From NCBI GenBank assembly GCA_002726335.1, contig PBSR01000272.1:1-64000 (forward strand): a DNA stretch of 64,000 bases, in the 5' to 3' direction. Every line of letters starts with the position of its first letter. Position 1 is the first letter of the stretch. This DNA is from Gemmatimonadaceae bacterium. GTDB taxonomy: Bacteria; Latescibacterota; UBA2968; UBA8231. A model generated the notes under the pieces. The model saw only the letters and a list, made by a program, of their open reading frames with translations, had not been told where the DNA came from and did no database searches. The translations under genes were made by a program, and so were the position numbers. This document shows, one piece after another, positions 29,290 to 38,177 of the stretch.

Positions 29290-29604
29290 ACTTTCTTGGT
29301 TCAGAAGTTGGTGCCAACCTAGGGTAAAATCACAAGATAGGTAAGGTCGGTACCCGTGCCGTCTCAACCCCTGCGGGAGAATGTAGAAAACCTTCTCCCT
29401 GGTCGCTGTGACACTTGTCACTAGCTGGCTTCGGGTTACAAGATAGGTCGATTCGGCTCGAGGTTCAAGCTAGATTCGTGCCAGATGTCGTTTGTACTCG
29501 AAATCGGCCGTATGTTCAGTCCTGTCAACCCTTTCTGTCTGCGGTCGTCGCTCACTGGTAGCAGACATACCGAACCTCCCCTATAGCTTGGCGAGAATAA
29601 ACCC

Positions 29605-30495
29605 GTGACGGCAGCAGACACCGATGGACGCCCGCTGTGCTTCGTGCATATACCGAAGACCGGCGGCTCGACATTGAGATGGATACTGGATCGACAGTAT
29701 CAGTCCTGTATGTATCTGATCCCTCAATGGTTCCACGGTGATCATACGACCCCGTCAGTTGCAGCGGGGCAGTGCCGGGGGGCGCCGGCTGTCATCGGCG
29801 CCCATCGCCCCCTCGACGCATCGTGGCCGCAGGGACTGGCCCTCGCCATGGTTCGCGACCCGTTGCGGAGAGTCCTTTCCCATGTTGCCCACATACGCGC
29901 CGAACCTCAGGCCTGGCTACCGGATGCCCGGGGGGCACTGCCATCATCCCTTGCAGACTGGATGGACCGAAAACCCCTGGCCCTGTTTGACAACAACCAG
30001 GTCCGGTACCTGAGCGGGGCCGTCGAGTTCGACGGTATGCCGTTGACGAGGACAATGGAAGAATCCGATCTGGAGAAAGCTCTGCAGGCCGCCCGTTCTA
30101 GGGTGCTGGTGGCCCCCATGGAGGCCTTCGATGAGGCTCTGCTGGACTGGAGACACCGCCTCCGCTGGTCTCCCCCCTACTACCGACGGGTGAACGTCCG
30201 TCGGCGCGGATCAAGCCCCATCCCCGAGCGGGACACCCAGGCGGTGGCGTCGTGGAATCGCCTGGACCGCATTCTCTGTGAGGAAGTGGGCGTGATCTTT
30301 CGCCAGCGCCTGGCTGAACTCGAGCAGGAGTCAGGCCGCAGTATGCAGGAGCAGCTGGCGACCTTCCGCGAGAGCAACAGCGGCCTGGCCGCCAGGGCAG
30401 GCATCCTATGGCACACTTTCGGCCGTGGCGTGAGGCACCCGGTACGCGCCGGTCGCATGGTGATCCGCTCGGCGCGGCAGCGTCTTGGCGGTTAG
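29605..30495 (+). CDS. Sulfotransferase-family protein
   Basis: A 296-aa protein with the 5'-PAPS loop HIPKTGGSTL at residues 14-23 and the 3'-phosphate-binding block MVRDPLRRVLSH near 95, both typical of heparan-sulfate 2-O-sulfotransferase-like families (Sulfotransfer_2). It would transfer sulfate from PAPS to a glycan or similar acceptor. The C-terminus is basic (RAGRMVIRSARQRLGG). GTG start. Its 3' end overlaps the converging yfhO-like gene by 4 bp. Sulfated surface polysaccharide is an inference. Confidence 0.85.
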   Translation: MTAADTDGRPLCFVHIPKTGGSTLRWILDRQYQSCMYLIPQWFHGDHTTPSVAAGQCRGAPAVIGAHRPLDASWPQGLALAMVRDPLRRVLSHVAHIRAEPQAWLPDARGALPSSLADWMDRKPLALFDNNQVRYLSGAVEFDGMPLTRTMEESDLEKALQAARSRVLVAPMEAFDEALLDWRHRLRWSPPYYRRVNVRRRGSSPIPERDTQAVASWNRLDRILCEEVGVIFRQRLAELEQESGRSMQEQLATFRESNSGLAARAGILWHTFGRGVRHPVRAGRMVIRSARQRLGG

Positions 30496-33029
30496 CTGAC
30501 GGGAGACGGCCCGGAGCGACGGCGCCAGAGAATCGTGCCGCCCCAGACCAGGAGAATCAGAAGGCTCCCCCCGCTGATGACACGGGCAATCGCCACCAGC
30601 GCGGAGTGGTAGGTGAACTCCACGTCATGCTCACCCGCAGGCACCGGCACCGCCCGCCAGACGTAGTTCGCCCGCACGATCTCGACGGCATCGCCATCGA
30701 TGGTGGCCTCCCAATTGGGATGGTAGTTGTCGCTCACCACCAGCATACGTGCCCCGGTGGCCTGGGTCTTCACCCGGATCACACCGTCGTGGTAGTCGTA
30801 CTCCACCGGCGTGACCGAGTCTCCTGAACGATCTGCCTCCGGTCCCGGCAGAGAGATCTGTGGTGGACCTTCCAGAACGACTACCTCTCGCAGATCAAGA
30901 CGTCCATCCCTCAGGAACTGCAGGATCTCTCCTTCTTCCTCCATCACTACCGCGTGGGAGAGCAGCTGAAACCATGGCAGCGCGCCAGGGTTTGAGTACA
31001 GGCGCACTCCCTCAGAGGCAGATACCTCGGGAAAAGCGTCGGCCGTCAGTTCCATTGGCCTCGGGGTGACGATGTAGCGGGCATTGACGAGGTTGAGCAA
31101 GGGCTGAATCGCGCCCAGCAGCTGGTCGTCACTCCAAGACACCTGCTGACCGCGGAGCTTCGACGTGTAGATGTGCTCGACTGGACGCAGTTCCTGCAGG
31201 AGACGATCGTACCGCCTGAGTGTGTAGTTGTTGAAGGCGGTGACGATATCCGCCCCTTCCAGATGAAAACGGGGATCGCTCAGGAAACCGTAGCCGGGAA
31301 GCGGAAAGAGGCGGAACCTGCCGGGCTGCCGCCGAAGGAATTCCACCGTACTCGGATTGGTGTGGCGGAAGTCAGTCCAGCGGGCAGGGTCTTCATAGCG
31401 CAGGAAGAGCCTGTCGATGCGCCAGGTGTCGACCAGAGTCAGGGCGATCAGTCCCAGCACGACAGGAGCGACACCCAGGCGGTTCTTCAGTCGCAGCACG
31501 AGCAGGGCGGTACCGCCCCCCGCCACGCATGCCACCAGGAAGGCGCCACGCCCTGCCCAACCGGCTCCGGCGAGCATGGCCTGGCGGTTGGCATCGGGGA
31601 TGTCCGACCACAGGACGGCAGTCCAGGCCTCGAGCACGACGCCGGGAGCCAGCGCTGCGATCAGGGCCAGCCCGGTAAAGAAACCGCCGACGCGAAGCAC
31701 CCGGCGCGAGAGTTCCCGCCGTTGAGCCTCAGGGCCATCGAGAACACCGTGCAGGGCGATGGCGGCCAGGGCAATGGCGGGGAAAGCAAAAAGAAACGCC
31801 GCCTGGCCGATGGCGCGCAGCACTTTCCCCCCGGGCAACAGGTGGTAGGCCAGCCAGTGCACCGGCGTGTGCTCTCCCAATGTGTATGCGGCTGCCGTGA
31901 CCGAGAACAGCACAAGAAACAGGATGAGTGGCCTTCGTCGCGCCCAGGGAACCGCCACGACTCCCAGGATCAAGGCGAGAATTCCGAAGTACTCCGAGTT
32001 GAGTTTCATGGGATTCCGGCCCCAGTAGTGATTCTGCCCGCTTTTCGGATCCAGAAAGCCGGCGAACTCGGGAACCACCAGTGACGCCATCTCCTCAGGG
32101 TGCAGCGACCAGCTGCGCGCGTGGGCCAGCTGCTGGGCTTCCGAACGCCCGAGATCATCCTGGATCGCGGCACGCTTGGACTGCGTCTTCACGTGCAGAA
32201 AGGCCGGGAGGACGCCCTCCGCCCCGAGTCCGAGGCCGAGGGTGGCTACCAGGGAGAATAGCACGATCCGCTCGAGAAGGCGGGGTTTCGGCATACCCTC
32301 CCGAAACTGGGAGACTACCTTATAAAGGCAGTAGAGCCCCAGACCGAGCAGGGCGTACTGCAACATTTGCAGATGGGGTGAGAACACCCCGAGAGCGATC
32401 AGCACTGCCAGCAGTATCCACCAACTGGCAGCCCTTCGCCCCCCATCCATGCCTCGCTCGAGACACAGGCAGAGGAAAGGGAACAGAGCGATGACGGTCA
32501 TCTTCGCGTACTGACCGGCGAAAGGGAAGGAGAGGAACATGGGAGCCGACAGGTAGGCCATTCCGCCCCAGAGAGATGCAGCTCGCCCTACACCGATCTG
32601 GCGCAGGTAGAGCGACATCCCCCAGCCGGCTCCGAACACCACCAGCAGATAGCGCCAGCCAGTGGCGCGTTGCTTGGTCGTGAACAGCTCGATCAGATAG
32701 GTCGGGAAGAATTTGTGGCGAATCTCCTCCGAGATCGGGTACCCACCCATGCGGGGATCCCAGGCCGAAGGCACAAGGTCTTTCAGCTTCTCCAGGACCG
32801 GTGCCTTGCCTTTGTGGAAATCGGTCCCCACATCTTCGCCGCGGATGATCTGGTCGCTCAAGGGGAACTCCCAGAAGTAGACGAGTGCCACCAGGGCGAA
32901 CAGGACCGGGGCGAACCAGGGCCGGGAGACCCAGGACGTGATGTCCGCCCCCCGCCCCACGGACGTACCCGGCTCGCCGGTTGCGAGTTCGGGCGCAGGC
33001 GCACGATTCCGCCGACGCTGCTTCCCCAT
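30492..33029 (-). CDS. YfhO-family multi-pass membrane protein
   Basis: An 845-aa protein with about 12 transmembrane segments in the first 550 residues, an extracytoplasmic domain, and a last helix (ISGGSLLILLVWGGTILW) before a basic tail. The N-terminal loop (EDVGTDFHKGKAPV, AWDPRMGGYP) and C-terminal DNYHPNWEATIDG block are signatures of YfhO-like GT-C-fold proteins, which in Gram-positives are linked to glycosylation of lipoteichoic acid. Substrate here unknown; the sulfotransferase next door suggests glycan modification. It follows hisB by 71 bp. Confidence 0.85.
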   Translation of the reverse strand: MGKQRRRNRAPAPELATGEPGTSVGRGADITSWVSRPWFAPVLFALVALVYFWEFPLSDQIIRGEDVGTDFHKGKAPVLEKLKDLVPSAWDPRMGGYPISEEIRHKFFPTYLIELFTTKQRATGWRYLLVVFGAGWGMSLYLRQIGVGRAASLWGGMAYLSAPMFLSFPFAGQYAKMTVIALFPFLCLCLERGMDGGRRAASWWILLAVLIALGVFSPHLQMLQYALLGLGLYCLYKVVSQFREGMPKPRLLERIVLFSLVATLGLGLGAEGVLPAFLHVKTQSKRAAIQDDLGRSEAQQLAHARSWSLHPEEMASLVVPEFAGFLDPKSGQNHYWGRNPMKLNSEYFGILALILGVVAVPWARRRPLILFLVLFSVTAAAYTLGEHTPVHWLAYHLLPGGKVLRAIGQAAFLFAFPAIALAAIALHGVLDGPEAQRRELSRRVLRVGGFFTGLALIAALAPGVVLEAWTAVLWSDIPDANRQAMLAGAGWAGRGAFLVACVAGGGTALLVLRLKNRLGVAPVVLGLIALTLVDTWRIDRLFLRYEDPARWTDFRHTNPSTVEFLRRQPGRFRLFPLPGYGFLSDPRFHLEGADIVTAFNNYTLRRYDRLLQELRPVEHIYTSKLRGQQVSWSDDQLLGAIQPLLNLVNARYIVTPRPMELTADAFPEVSASEGVRLYSNPGALPWFQLLSHAVVMEEEGEILQFLRDGRLDLREVVVLEGPPQISLPGPEADRSGDSVTPVEYDYHDGVIRVKTQATGARMLVVSDNYHPNWEATIDGDAVEIVRANYVWRAVPVPAGEHDVEFTYHSALVAIARVISGGSLLILLVWGGTILWRRRSGPSPVS

Positions 33030-33100
33030 CCTCGTATTTCTCCTGTTGGTGGGTCGATGGTAGTGCGCAGTAGGAGGGCGGATCGCCCTCGCGGGTCCGT

Positions 33101-33694
33101 CTACAATGTGCCTTTGGTAGAGAGCACACCCTGAACTCGCTCGGACAGGCGTGTCGCCGTGTCGAGAGCCCGGCCGGTAGCCTTGAAAACCGCCTCGATC
33201 GAGTGGTGATCGTTCGTGCCGCGCAGCAGATCCAGATGGAGATTCATCCGGGCGTTGTCGGCCACGGCCCGGAAAAACTCGGGCACCAGCGCCACAGGCA
33301 GCCCGCCTACGGTCTCGTCGACAAAGGCCGCCTGCAGGTTCAGATAGGCCCGTCCCGACAGATCGATGACGGCACGCGCCAGAGCTTCGTCCATCGGCAC
33401 ATAGGCGCTGCCAAAACGTACGATTCCCGCTTTGTCGCCCAGTGCCTCGGCAACAGCCTGGCCCAGGCAGATGCCCACATCTTCGACGGTGTGATGGGGG
33501 TCGACCTCAAGATCCCCTTTACAGGTCAGGTTGAGGTCGAACAGCCCGTGGCGGGAAAAGGCCGTCAACATGTGATCGAAGAAGCCCACACCGGTATCGA
33601 TCCTGGACTCTCCCGCACCGTCGATGACCAGTGTCAGATCGATATTCGTTTCGGATGTCTGACGCTGAATCCGGGATTGTCTCTGTTCACTCAT
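33101..33694 (-). CDS. hisB: Imidazoleglycerol-phosphate dehydratase HisB
   Basis: A 197-aa monofunctional IGP dehydratase of histidine biosynthesis. The metal-binding blocks FFDHML, DPHHTVEDVGI and GTNDHHSIEAVFK are intact. There is no phosphatase domain, unlike the bifunctional enterobacterial HisB. The ATG at 33694 overlaps the hisD stop by 8 bp (ATGAGTGA); a longer frame to 33925 would run inside hisD. Confidence 0.96.
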   Translation of the reverse strand: MSEQRQSRIQRQTSETNIDLTLVIDGAGESRIDTGVGFFDHMLTAFSRHGLFDLNLTCKGDLEVDPHHTVEDVGICLGQAVAEALGDKAGIVRFGSAYVPMDEALARAVIDLSGRAYLNLQAAFVDETVGGLPVALVPEFFRAVADNARMNLHLDLLRGTNDHHSIEAVFKATGRALDTATRLSERVQGVLSTKGTL

Positions 33695-35012
33695 CTGTCG
33701 ATCTCTCCGACCAGGCTTCGAGCCGGACCTCGACGGCCCGGGCGTGTGCTTCGAGACTCTCGGCCCGTGCCAGCCTTGCGATCCTGGGTCCCGTCTCTCG
33801 CAGCCGTTGTTGTGAATAGCTGATGACGCTTGTCGTCTTGACGAAGTCCGAAAGTCCCAATGAGGACGAGAACCGTGCGGCCCCGTTCGTGGGCAGAATA
33901 TGGTTCGTCCCGGCGAAATAGTCACCTACCGGCTCGGTGGCTGCCTCGCCGAGAAACACGGCGCCGGCGTGGCGCACCCGGTCGAGCCATGCCCACGGGT
34001 CGGTGACCAGCAGTTCCAGGTGCTCTGGTGCCAGGCGGTTTGCCAGTTCCATGCCGACATCGAGGTCCGGCACGGTGACGATGACGCCAAATCGGGACAG
34101 GGCCTTTTCGGCCAGGTCCTTTCGTGGCAGACGAGCCTTCTGGCTCTCGACTTGCTGCTGCACAGCGATGGCGAGATCCCGGGACGGGGTGATACACACT
34201 GCGGCCTCGAAGCCTGTGCCGTGTTCGGCCTGTGACAGCAGATCGGCGGCGATGAAGGTGGCGTCCGCATCCTCGTCAGCGAGGATGACGATCTCCGACG
34301 GTCCCGGGACCATTTCGATGCCGACCGTCCCGTAGACCTGCCGCTTGGCGGTGACCGTGTAGACGCTGCCCGGGCCGACGATCTTGTCGACGGCGGTGAT
34401 CGACTGCGTACCAAAGGCCAGGGCGGCTACCGCCTGGGCGCCGCCGATCCCGTAGACCTCTTCCAGGCCGAGGAAACAGGCAGTGGCCAGGATGTCCGGG
34501 TGCGGCAGCCCTGACGGCTGCGGTGGCGTCACGACACAGAGTTCCTCCACGCCGGCCACCTGTGCCGGTACACAGGCCATCAGCAGGCTCGAGATCAGCG
34601 GCGCCTGCCCTCCGGGAACACAGATCCCCACCCGTCGCAAGGGTGTCACCTTCTTGCCGAGGATGACACCGTCGCCGTCTTCCATGAACCAGGAGTTCTC
34701 TGTCTGCCGCTGGTGGAAAGCACGGATATTGGCGGCAGATTCCTCGATGGCGGCCAGCAGTTCCGGGTCGATGGACTCGAGGGCGTCGTCGAGAGCCTTC
34801 CCAGGCACTCGAAATTGGCCGGGAGACAGGCTGACCCCGTCAAACTCATCAGTGAATTCCGCCACCGCCTGATCCCCGCGCTCGCGGACGGCGGACAGGA
34901 CCCTCGAGACCGTCTCCTCGACTTCGGGCGGCACCCCCGCGTGGCGTGCGAGGACGTCGGCAAGACGGCCCTGAGGGCTGGCGTCCTGAGCATATGGGAC
35001 AATTTCCAACAC
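33687..35012 (-). CDS. hisD: Histidinol dehydrogenase HisD
   Basis: A 441-aa enzyme oxidising histidinol to histidine with two NAD+. VGICVPGGQAPLISSLLM, VDKIVGPGSVYTVTAKRQV, MVPGPSEIVILADE, the zinc/catalytic block QAEHGTGFEAA and GTNHILPTNGAARFSS are family marks. The GTG at 35012, 2 nt after the hisG stop, gives the usual length; a longer frame to 35300 lies inside hisG. Confidence 0.96.
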   Translation of the reverse strand: MLEIVPYAQDASPQGRLADVLARHAGVPPEVEETVSRVLSAVRERGDQAVAEFTDEFDGVSLSPGQFRVPGKALDDALESIDPELLAAIEESAANIRAFHQRQTENSWFMEDGDGVILGKKVTPLRRVGICVPGGQAPLISSLLMACVPAQVAGVEELCVVTPPQPSGLPHPDILATACFLGLEEVYGIGGAQAVAALAFGTQSITAVDKIVGPGSVYTVTAKRQVYGTVGIEMVPGPSEIVILADEDADATFIAADLLSQAEHGTGFEAAVCITPSRDLAIAVQQQVESQKARLPRKDLAEKALSRFGVIVTVPDLDVGMELANRLAPEHLELLVTDPWAWLDRVRHAGAVFLGEAATEPVGDYFAGTNHILPTNGAARFSSSLGLSDFVKTTSVISYSQQRLRETGPRIARLARAESLEAHARAVEVRLEAWSERSTDE

Positions 35013-35014
35013 GG

Positions 35015-35908
35015 TCAGTACACGACCTTGTTCAGTGGATACTCGATGATCCCCTCGGCACCGTTGCACTTCAGCTCCGGAATCAGATCGCGGACGATGC
35101 TCTCGTCGGCGATGATCTCCACCGCCACCCAGGCCTCGTCGGCCTGATTGGAGACCGTCGGTGCGTGCAGGGCGGGCAGGATTGCCATCACCAGGTCCAG
35201 TTGAGTTCGAGGCACATTCATCTTCAGACCAACCTTGGAGTCGGCATCCAGGGCGCCGAGCAGCAGCGTGTGCAGATTGGCGGCCTTCTGCCGTTTCCAA
35301 TCGTCAGCCCACGCCTCCTTATTGGCGATGAAGCGCGTCGTCGATTCCAGCATGACCTCAACGATCCGCAGACGGTTGGCGCGGAGAGAAGATCCCGTCT
35401 CGGTGCCGTCGACGATGGCGTCGGCGACGCCCGGGATCCCCGCCTTGACTTCCGTGGTACCCCAGGAAAACTCGACCTCGGCCTCGATGCCGCGGTCAGC
35501 GAGAAAGCGTCGTGTGACGCCGACCAGTTCGCTGGCGATCCGCTTGCCCTGCAGATCCTGCACGGTCCGGATGGGCGAGTTTTCCGGCACGGCGATGACC
35601 CACCGCAGAGGCTTCGACGTCGCCTTGCTGTAGCACAGCTCGCCGATCTCCACGACGTCCGCCTCCCACTCCTCCACCCAATCCCGGCCCGTGACACCCA
35701 CGTCGAGGACGCCGCGCTCGACGTAGTGGGCGATCTCCTGAGCCCGGAACATGAGGCCCGTCAGCTCCGGGTCATCGATCTCCGGTTCGTAGGACCGCGA
35801 GGGCAGCCGCATCTTGTACCCGGCCCGGTCGAACAGCTTGAACGTGGCATCCTGCAGGCTTCCAGAGGGAAACCCGATCTTCAGTGACCGTGGGGAGCTC
35901 TCCGTCAT
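35015..35908 (-). CDS. hisG: ATP phosphoribosyltransferase HisG (long form)
   Basis: A 297-aa first enzyme of histidine synthesis (ATP + PRPP). The catalytic part has RSYEPEIDDPEL, GVTGRDWVEE, the PRPP loop ADAIVDGTETGSSLRAN and a C-terminal ACT-like regulatory domain (about residues 215-295), so it is the histidine-inhibited long form that needs no HisZ. The ATG at 35908 begins MTESSPRSLKIGFPSGS. hisG, hisD, hisB form a compact operon; the other his genes are elsewhere. Confidence 0.95.
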   Translation of the reverse strand: MTESSPRSLKIGFPSGSLQDATFKLFDRAGYKMRLPSRSYEPEIDDPELTGLMFRAQEIAHYVERGVLDVGVTGRDWVEEWEADVVEIGELCYSKATSKPLRWVIAVPENSPIRTVQDLQGKRIASELVGVTRRFLADRGIEAEVEFSWGTTEVKAGIPGVADAIVDGTETGSSLRANRLRIVEVMLESTTRFIANKEAWADDWKRQKAANLHTLLLGALDADSKVGLKMNVPRTQLDLVMAILPALHAPTVSNQADEAWVAVEIIADESIVRDLIPELKCNGAEGIIEYPLNKVVY

Positions 35909-35955
35909 TGTACCGTCATTTCCATCGTGCTTCTCAAGGTTGGTGTGTCTGCCGA

Positions 35956-36858
35956 CTATCCCTGACCCGCGAGCTTTTCGAGCACTCGGCGCGCTTCGCG
36001 TTGATCCTCGATCGTTCCCCCTGCCAGCATCCGCTGCAGTGCGGCCTCGGTCTGTGGTGGCGGCCCCATGCGTTCGAGAGCGCGTACTGCCTTGGTGCGG
36101 ATACTCTGGTGTGGTTCGTCGACAGCGGCCAGCAGTGCGTCGACGATGCCCGACATCATCTGTTCTCCAACGGGACCCGAGGGACGCGGTGTGTCGCCGA
36201 TCGCCACCTGTCCCAGAGCCTGGACGGCGACATGGCGGACCTCTGCGGAGGGGTCTCGCGCCATGCGAATCAGCTGCGCCGACATCCCACGATAGCCCAG
36301 TTCGCGGGCGCTCTGCAGCGCCACCACACGTACATCCGGGGTGGGATCGTGCAGCCCTCGTTCGACCACGTGCAGCACGGAGTCGCCCAAGCCAGCGTGG
36401 ATCGAGTCGTCGTAGCAGCGGCCCAGGGCCCACACCACCTGCTGCCGAAACACTCGCGCCGGAGAATTCGTAAAACGCAGCAACGTCGGCACCGACCTGG
36501 CGGCCCGCAGTTCACCGAGACCTCGCGCCGCGTAGGCGGCGACGTTGAAGGAGCTGTCATCGAGCAGACGGATCATGGCATCCGTCGCCCGTGGATCCCG
36601 GATACGCCCAAGTATACGAGCAACTTCGAACCGCACTCGCGTATAGTCGGAATAGGTCTCCTCGATCAGTCGTGGCACGACCGACTCACCGTATATGACG
36701 AGCTTGCCCGCGGCTTTCTCCCGGACCTCCGGCTGCAGGCTCTTCAGCAGCGCGATGTGCGGCTCGGGATCGGGCTCGTTGCACGCCGCCACCATAGCAA
36801 TCAGTCCGAAACAGACGGCCGCCAAGGTTCGTAGCGCCAGGCTCGAGGCGACGCTCAC
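35956..36858 (-). CDS. HEAT-repeat lipoprotein
   Basis: About 300 aa. The N-terminal hydrophobic stretch ends in a lipobox-like MVAAC, so the mature protein is probably a lipoprotein. The remainder is six or more HEAT repeats (VRFEVARILGRIRDPRATDA, VRVVALQSARELG, VRHVAVQALGQVA), a protein-binding scaffold. The GTG at 36858 is preferred because it places the signal peptide at the N-terminus; the SD is weak. It precedes hisG by 47 bp; a TTGACA (36903-36908) upstream lacks a good -10. Confidence 0.78.
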   Translation of the reverse strand: MSVASSLALRTLAAVCFGLIAMVAACNEPDPEPHIALLKSLQPEVREKAAGKLVIYGESVVPRLIEETYSDYTRVRFEVARILGRIRDPRATDAMIRLLDDSSFNVAAYAARGLGELRAARSVPTLLRFTNSPARVFRQQVVWALGRCYDDSIHAGLGDSVLHVVERGLHDPTPDVRVVALQSARELGYRGMSAQLIRMARDPSAEVRHVAVQALGQVAIGDTPRPSGPVGEQMMSGIVDALLAAVDEPHQSIRTKAVRALERMGPPPQTEAALQRMLAGGTIEDQREARRVLEKLAGQG

Positions 36859-37007
36859 GGCGCCACAATCCAGGTATCTATCTCGTCGTCTGTGTGCCAC
36901 AGTGTCAAGAATAACCCCGGTGTCAGATGCCGTCCAAAGCACTGGCAGCCCATCTGTCCCTGGCCGGAAGGGAGCAGAGAGCGACGAGTCCGCGAGTAGC
37001 AGGTGTT

Positions 37008-38024
37008 TCAGCGTTCGGCGCTGGACACGAAGGGGTCGCGGTGACGGACCTGCAGATTGTCAGAGAAGGGATAGAGATATCCCCAGGCCAACGCGCCGGA
37101 GATCATGACGACCAGATACCATACCAGCACTCGGCGACCGAACACGGCGGCCAGAGTTCCTACCGTGTGAAACTTCGTCGCCGGCCCGGCGATGAAGAAG
37201 GCGAGAGCCGCACCGGGCGTCATCCCCAGTCGAATCATGGTCTCCACCACGGGGATCGCCCCACCGCCACAGGCGTAGAGTGGTACGCCGAGGGCGACGG
37301 CTGCCGGCACCGACCAGTGGCTGCCTGCCCCCAGCAACGACCGGATGAGTCCGGGAGACAGGAAGGTTGCCGTCAGCGAGGCAATGAAAACTCCGAGGGT
37401 GAACCAGCGGCAGATGAAGGCCAGATCTCGAGCGAAACGACGGGCCAGCGTCGGCTCCCCGACGCCAGACAGGTTGCCGGAGCCTCCGGCCACCGCGGGC
37501 ATGGCATCTGGTGGCAGCAGATCGAGGGCGAGCAGCCCGCGACCCTGAAGCAGATGAGTGCCGAGGCCCACTGCCAGACCGATGGACAGGGCCGTCACCG
37601 TCCGTGCCGTCGCCATCTCGAGGCCGAGTGCCCCGTAGGTGTAGGCAAACAGGGCCGGGTTCATCAACGGGGACGTGAACAGAAAGGCCATCAGTGGCGG
37701 TGCCGGTACACCAGAGCGCAGCACACGGGAGACCAGCGGAATCGCTGCGAAGGTGCACAGGGGAGATAACAGACCAAGGAGGGAAGCGCCCACCACGGAA
37801 CCGGCGCGATGCCTCGACAGCAGGCTGCCCAGTCGAGATCGCGGCAGATAGTGAGAGGCGAGAGCGCTCAACAACGCGCCGACGAGGAGCCAGTACCAGA
37901 GTTCGGCGAACAGTTCGAAAAAGACGATGCCCACGGCGCCGGTTCGCGTGCCGACGAGTTCGTCGCGGCACCAGTCGGCAGCAAAGTAAAGCCAGTAGCC
38001 CGGATCGAGTTGAAACCAGCGCAT
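37008..38024 (-). CDS. DUF318/UPF0718-type permease, putative metal or arsenical efflux
   Basis: A 338-aa membrane protein with about eight transmembrane helices in two related halves. The cysteine motifs LLSPLCTFAAIP and PLYACGGGAIPVVE sit at equivalent positions in the halves, a mark of this permease family (ArsP and SO_0444-type relatives). Transport of a soft metal or organoarsenical is plausible but unproven. The ATG at 38024 is chosen because a longer frame runs through the promoter region; it is divergent from a TPR gene. Confidence 0.8.
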   Translation of the reverse strand: MRWFQLDPGYWLYFAADWCRDELVGTRTGAVGIVFFELFAELWYWLLVGALLSALASHYLPRSRLGSLLSRHRAGSVVGASLLGLLSPLCTFAAIPLVSRVLRSGVPAPPLMAFLFTSPLMNPALFAYTYGALGLEMATARTVTALSIGLAVGLGTHLLQGRGLLALDLLPPDAMPAVAGGSGNLSGVGEPTLARRFARDLAFICRWFTLGVFIASLTATFLSPGLIRSLLGAGSHWSVPAAVALGVPLYACGGGAIPVVETMIRLGMTPGAALAFFIAGPATKFHTVGTLAAVFGRRVLVWYLVVMISGALAWGYLYPFSDNLQVRHRDPFVSSAER

Positions 38025-38089
38025 GGTAGAGACGTCAGTAGACGGTGTCAGAAACCCGAACCGATTGTTACAGAAGCGGTTCGAGAGGT

Positions 38090-38119
38090 AGTGTACAGAA
38101 AGTGTCCCGTCTTTGACAA
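38090..38119 (-). promoter_or_regulatory. Promoter of the permease gene
   Basis: Minus strand TTGTCA (38114-38119, five of six), 18-nt spacer, TACACT (38090-38095, four of six). Leader to the ATG is about 60 nt. Its -35 overlaps the -35 of the divergent promoter. Confidence 0.55.
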
Positions 38120-38141
38120 CCACTGGGGGCCCCAGTAGCTT
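38113..38141 (+). promoter_or_regulatory. Divergent promoter of the TPR gene with palindrome in spacer
   Basis: Plus strand TTGACA (38113-38118, perfect), 17 nt, TAGCTT (38136-38141, three of six). The spacer contains the 13-nt palindrome CTGGGG-G-CCCCAG (38123-38135), a candidate operator controlling one or both directions. Confidence 0.5.
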
Positions 38142-38177
38142 CAGCCGCTTCCCCCACCAGCAACCCCGACTACGACT

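Larger units (their letters stand above)
28952..29604. other. 653-bp intergenic region between divergent units
   Basis: The only stretch here over 300 bp without a gene. Its left half holds a strong minus-strand promoter (29259-29287) and a long leader of about 300 nt for the giant surface protein. The right half has a short stem (GGGAGAA at 29375-29381 with TTCTCCC at 29393-29399), a small palindrome GTGACA-CT-TGTCAC (29408-29421) that could be an operator, and an 11-bp direct repeat ACAAGATAGGT at 29332 and 29438. I see no convincing plus-strand promoter for the sulfotransferase and no credible small ORF. Confidence 0.7.

Noticed and set aside
29332..29448. Direct repeat ACAAGATAGGT 106 bp apart, checked as a CRISPR or binding array
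   Set aside because: Only two copies of 11 bp with unrelated surroundings; too little for an array.
29436..29621. 61-aa minus-strand frame upstream of the sulfotransferase
   Set aside because: No SD, no recognisable pattern, and it overlaps the sulfotransferase start.
33074..33090. GAGGGCG/CGCCCTC hairpin between hisB and the YfhO-like gene as a terminator
   Set aside because: Short stem, 3-nt loop and no U-tract on either strand; could be chance in GC-rich DNA.
35013..35300. Longer starts for hisD (35300), hisB (33925) and hisG (36433)
   Set aside because: The extra N-termini are translated from inside neighbouring genes and match no family; inner GTG/ATG starts give normal lengths.
36880..36908. 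TTGACA upstream of the HEAT-repeat gene as a promoter
   Set aside because: No -10 within 16-18 nt; the best candidate (TAGATA) is 22 nt away.
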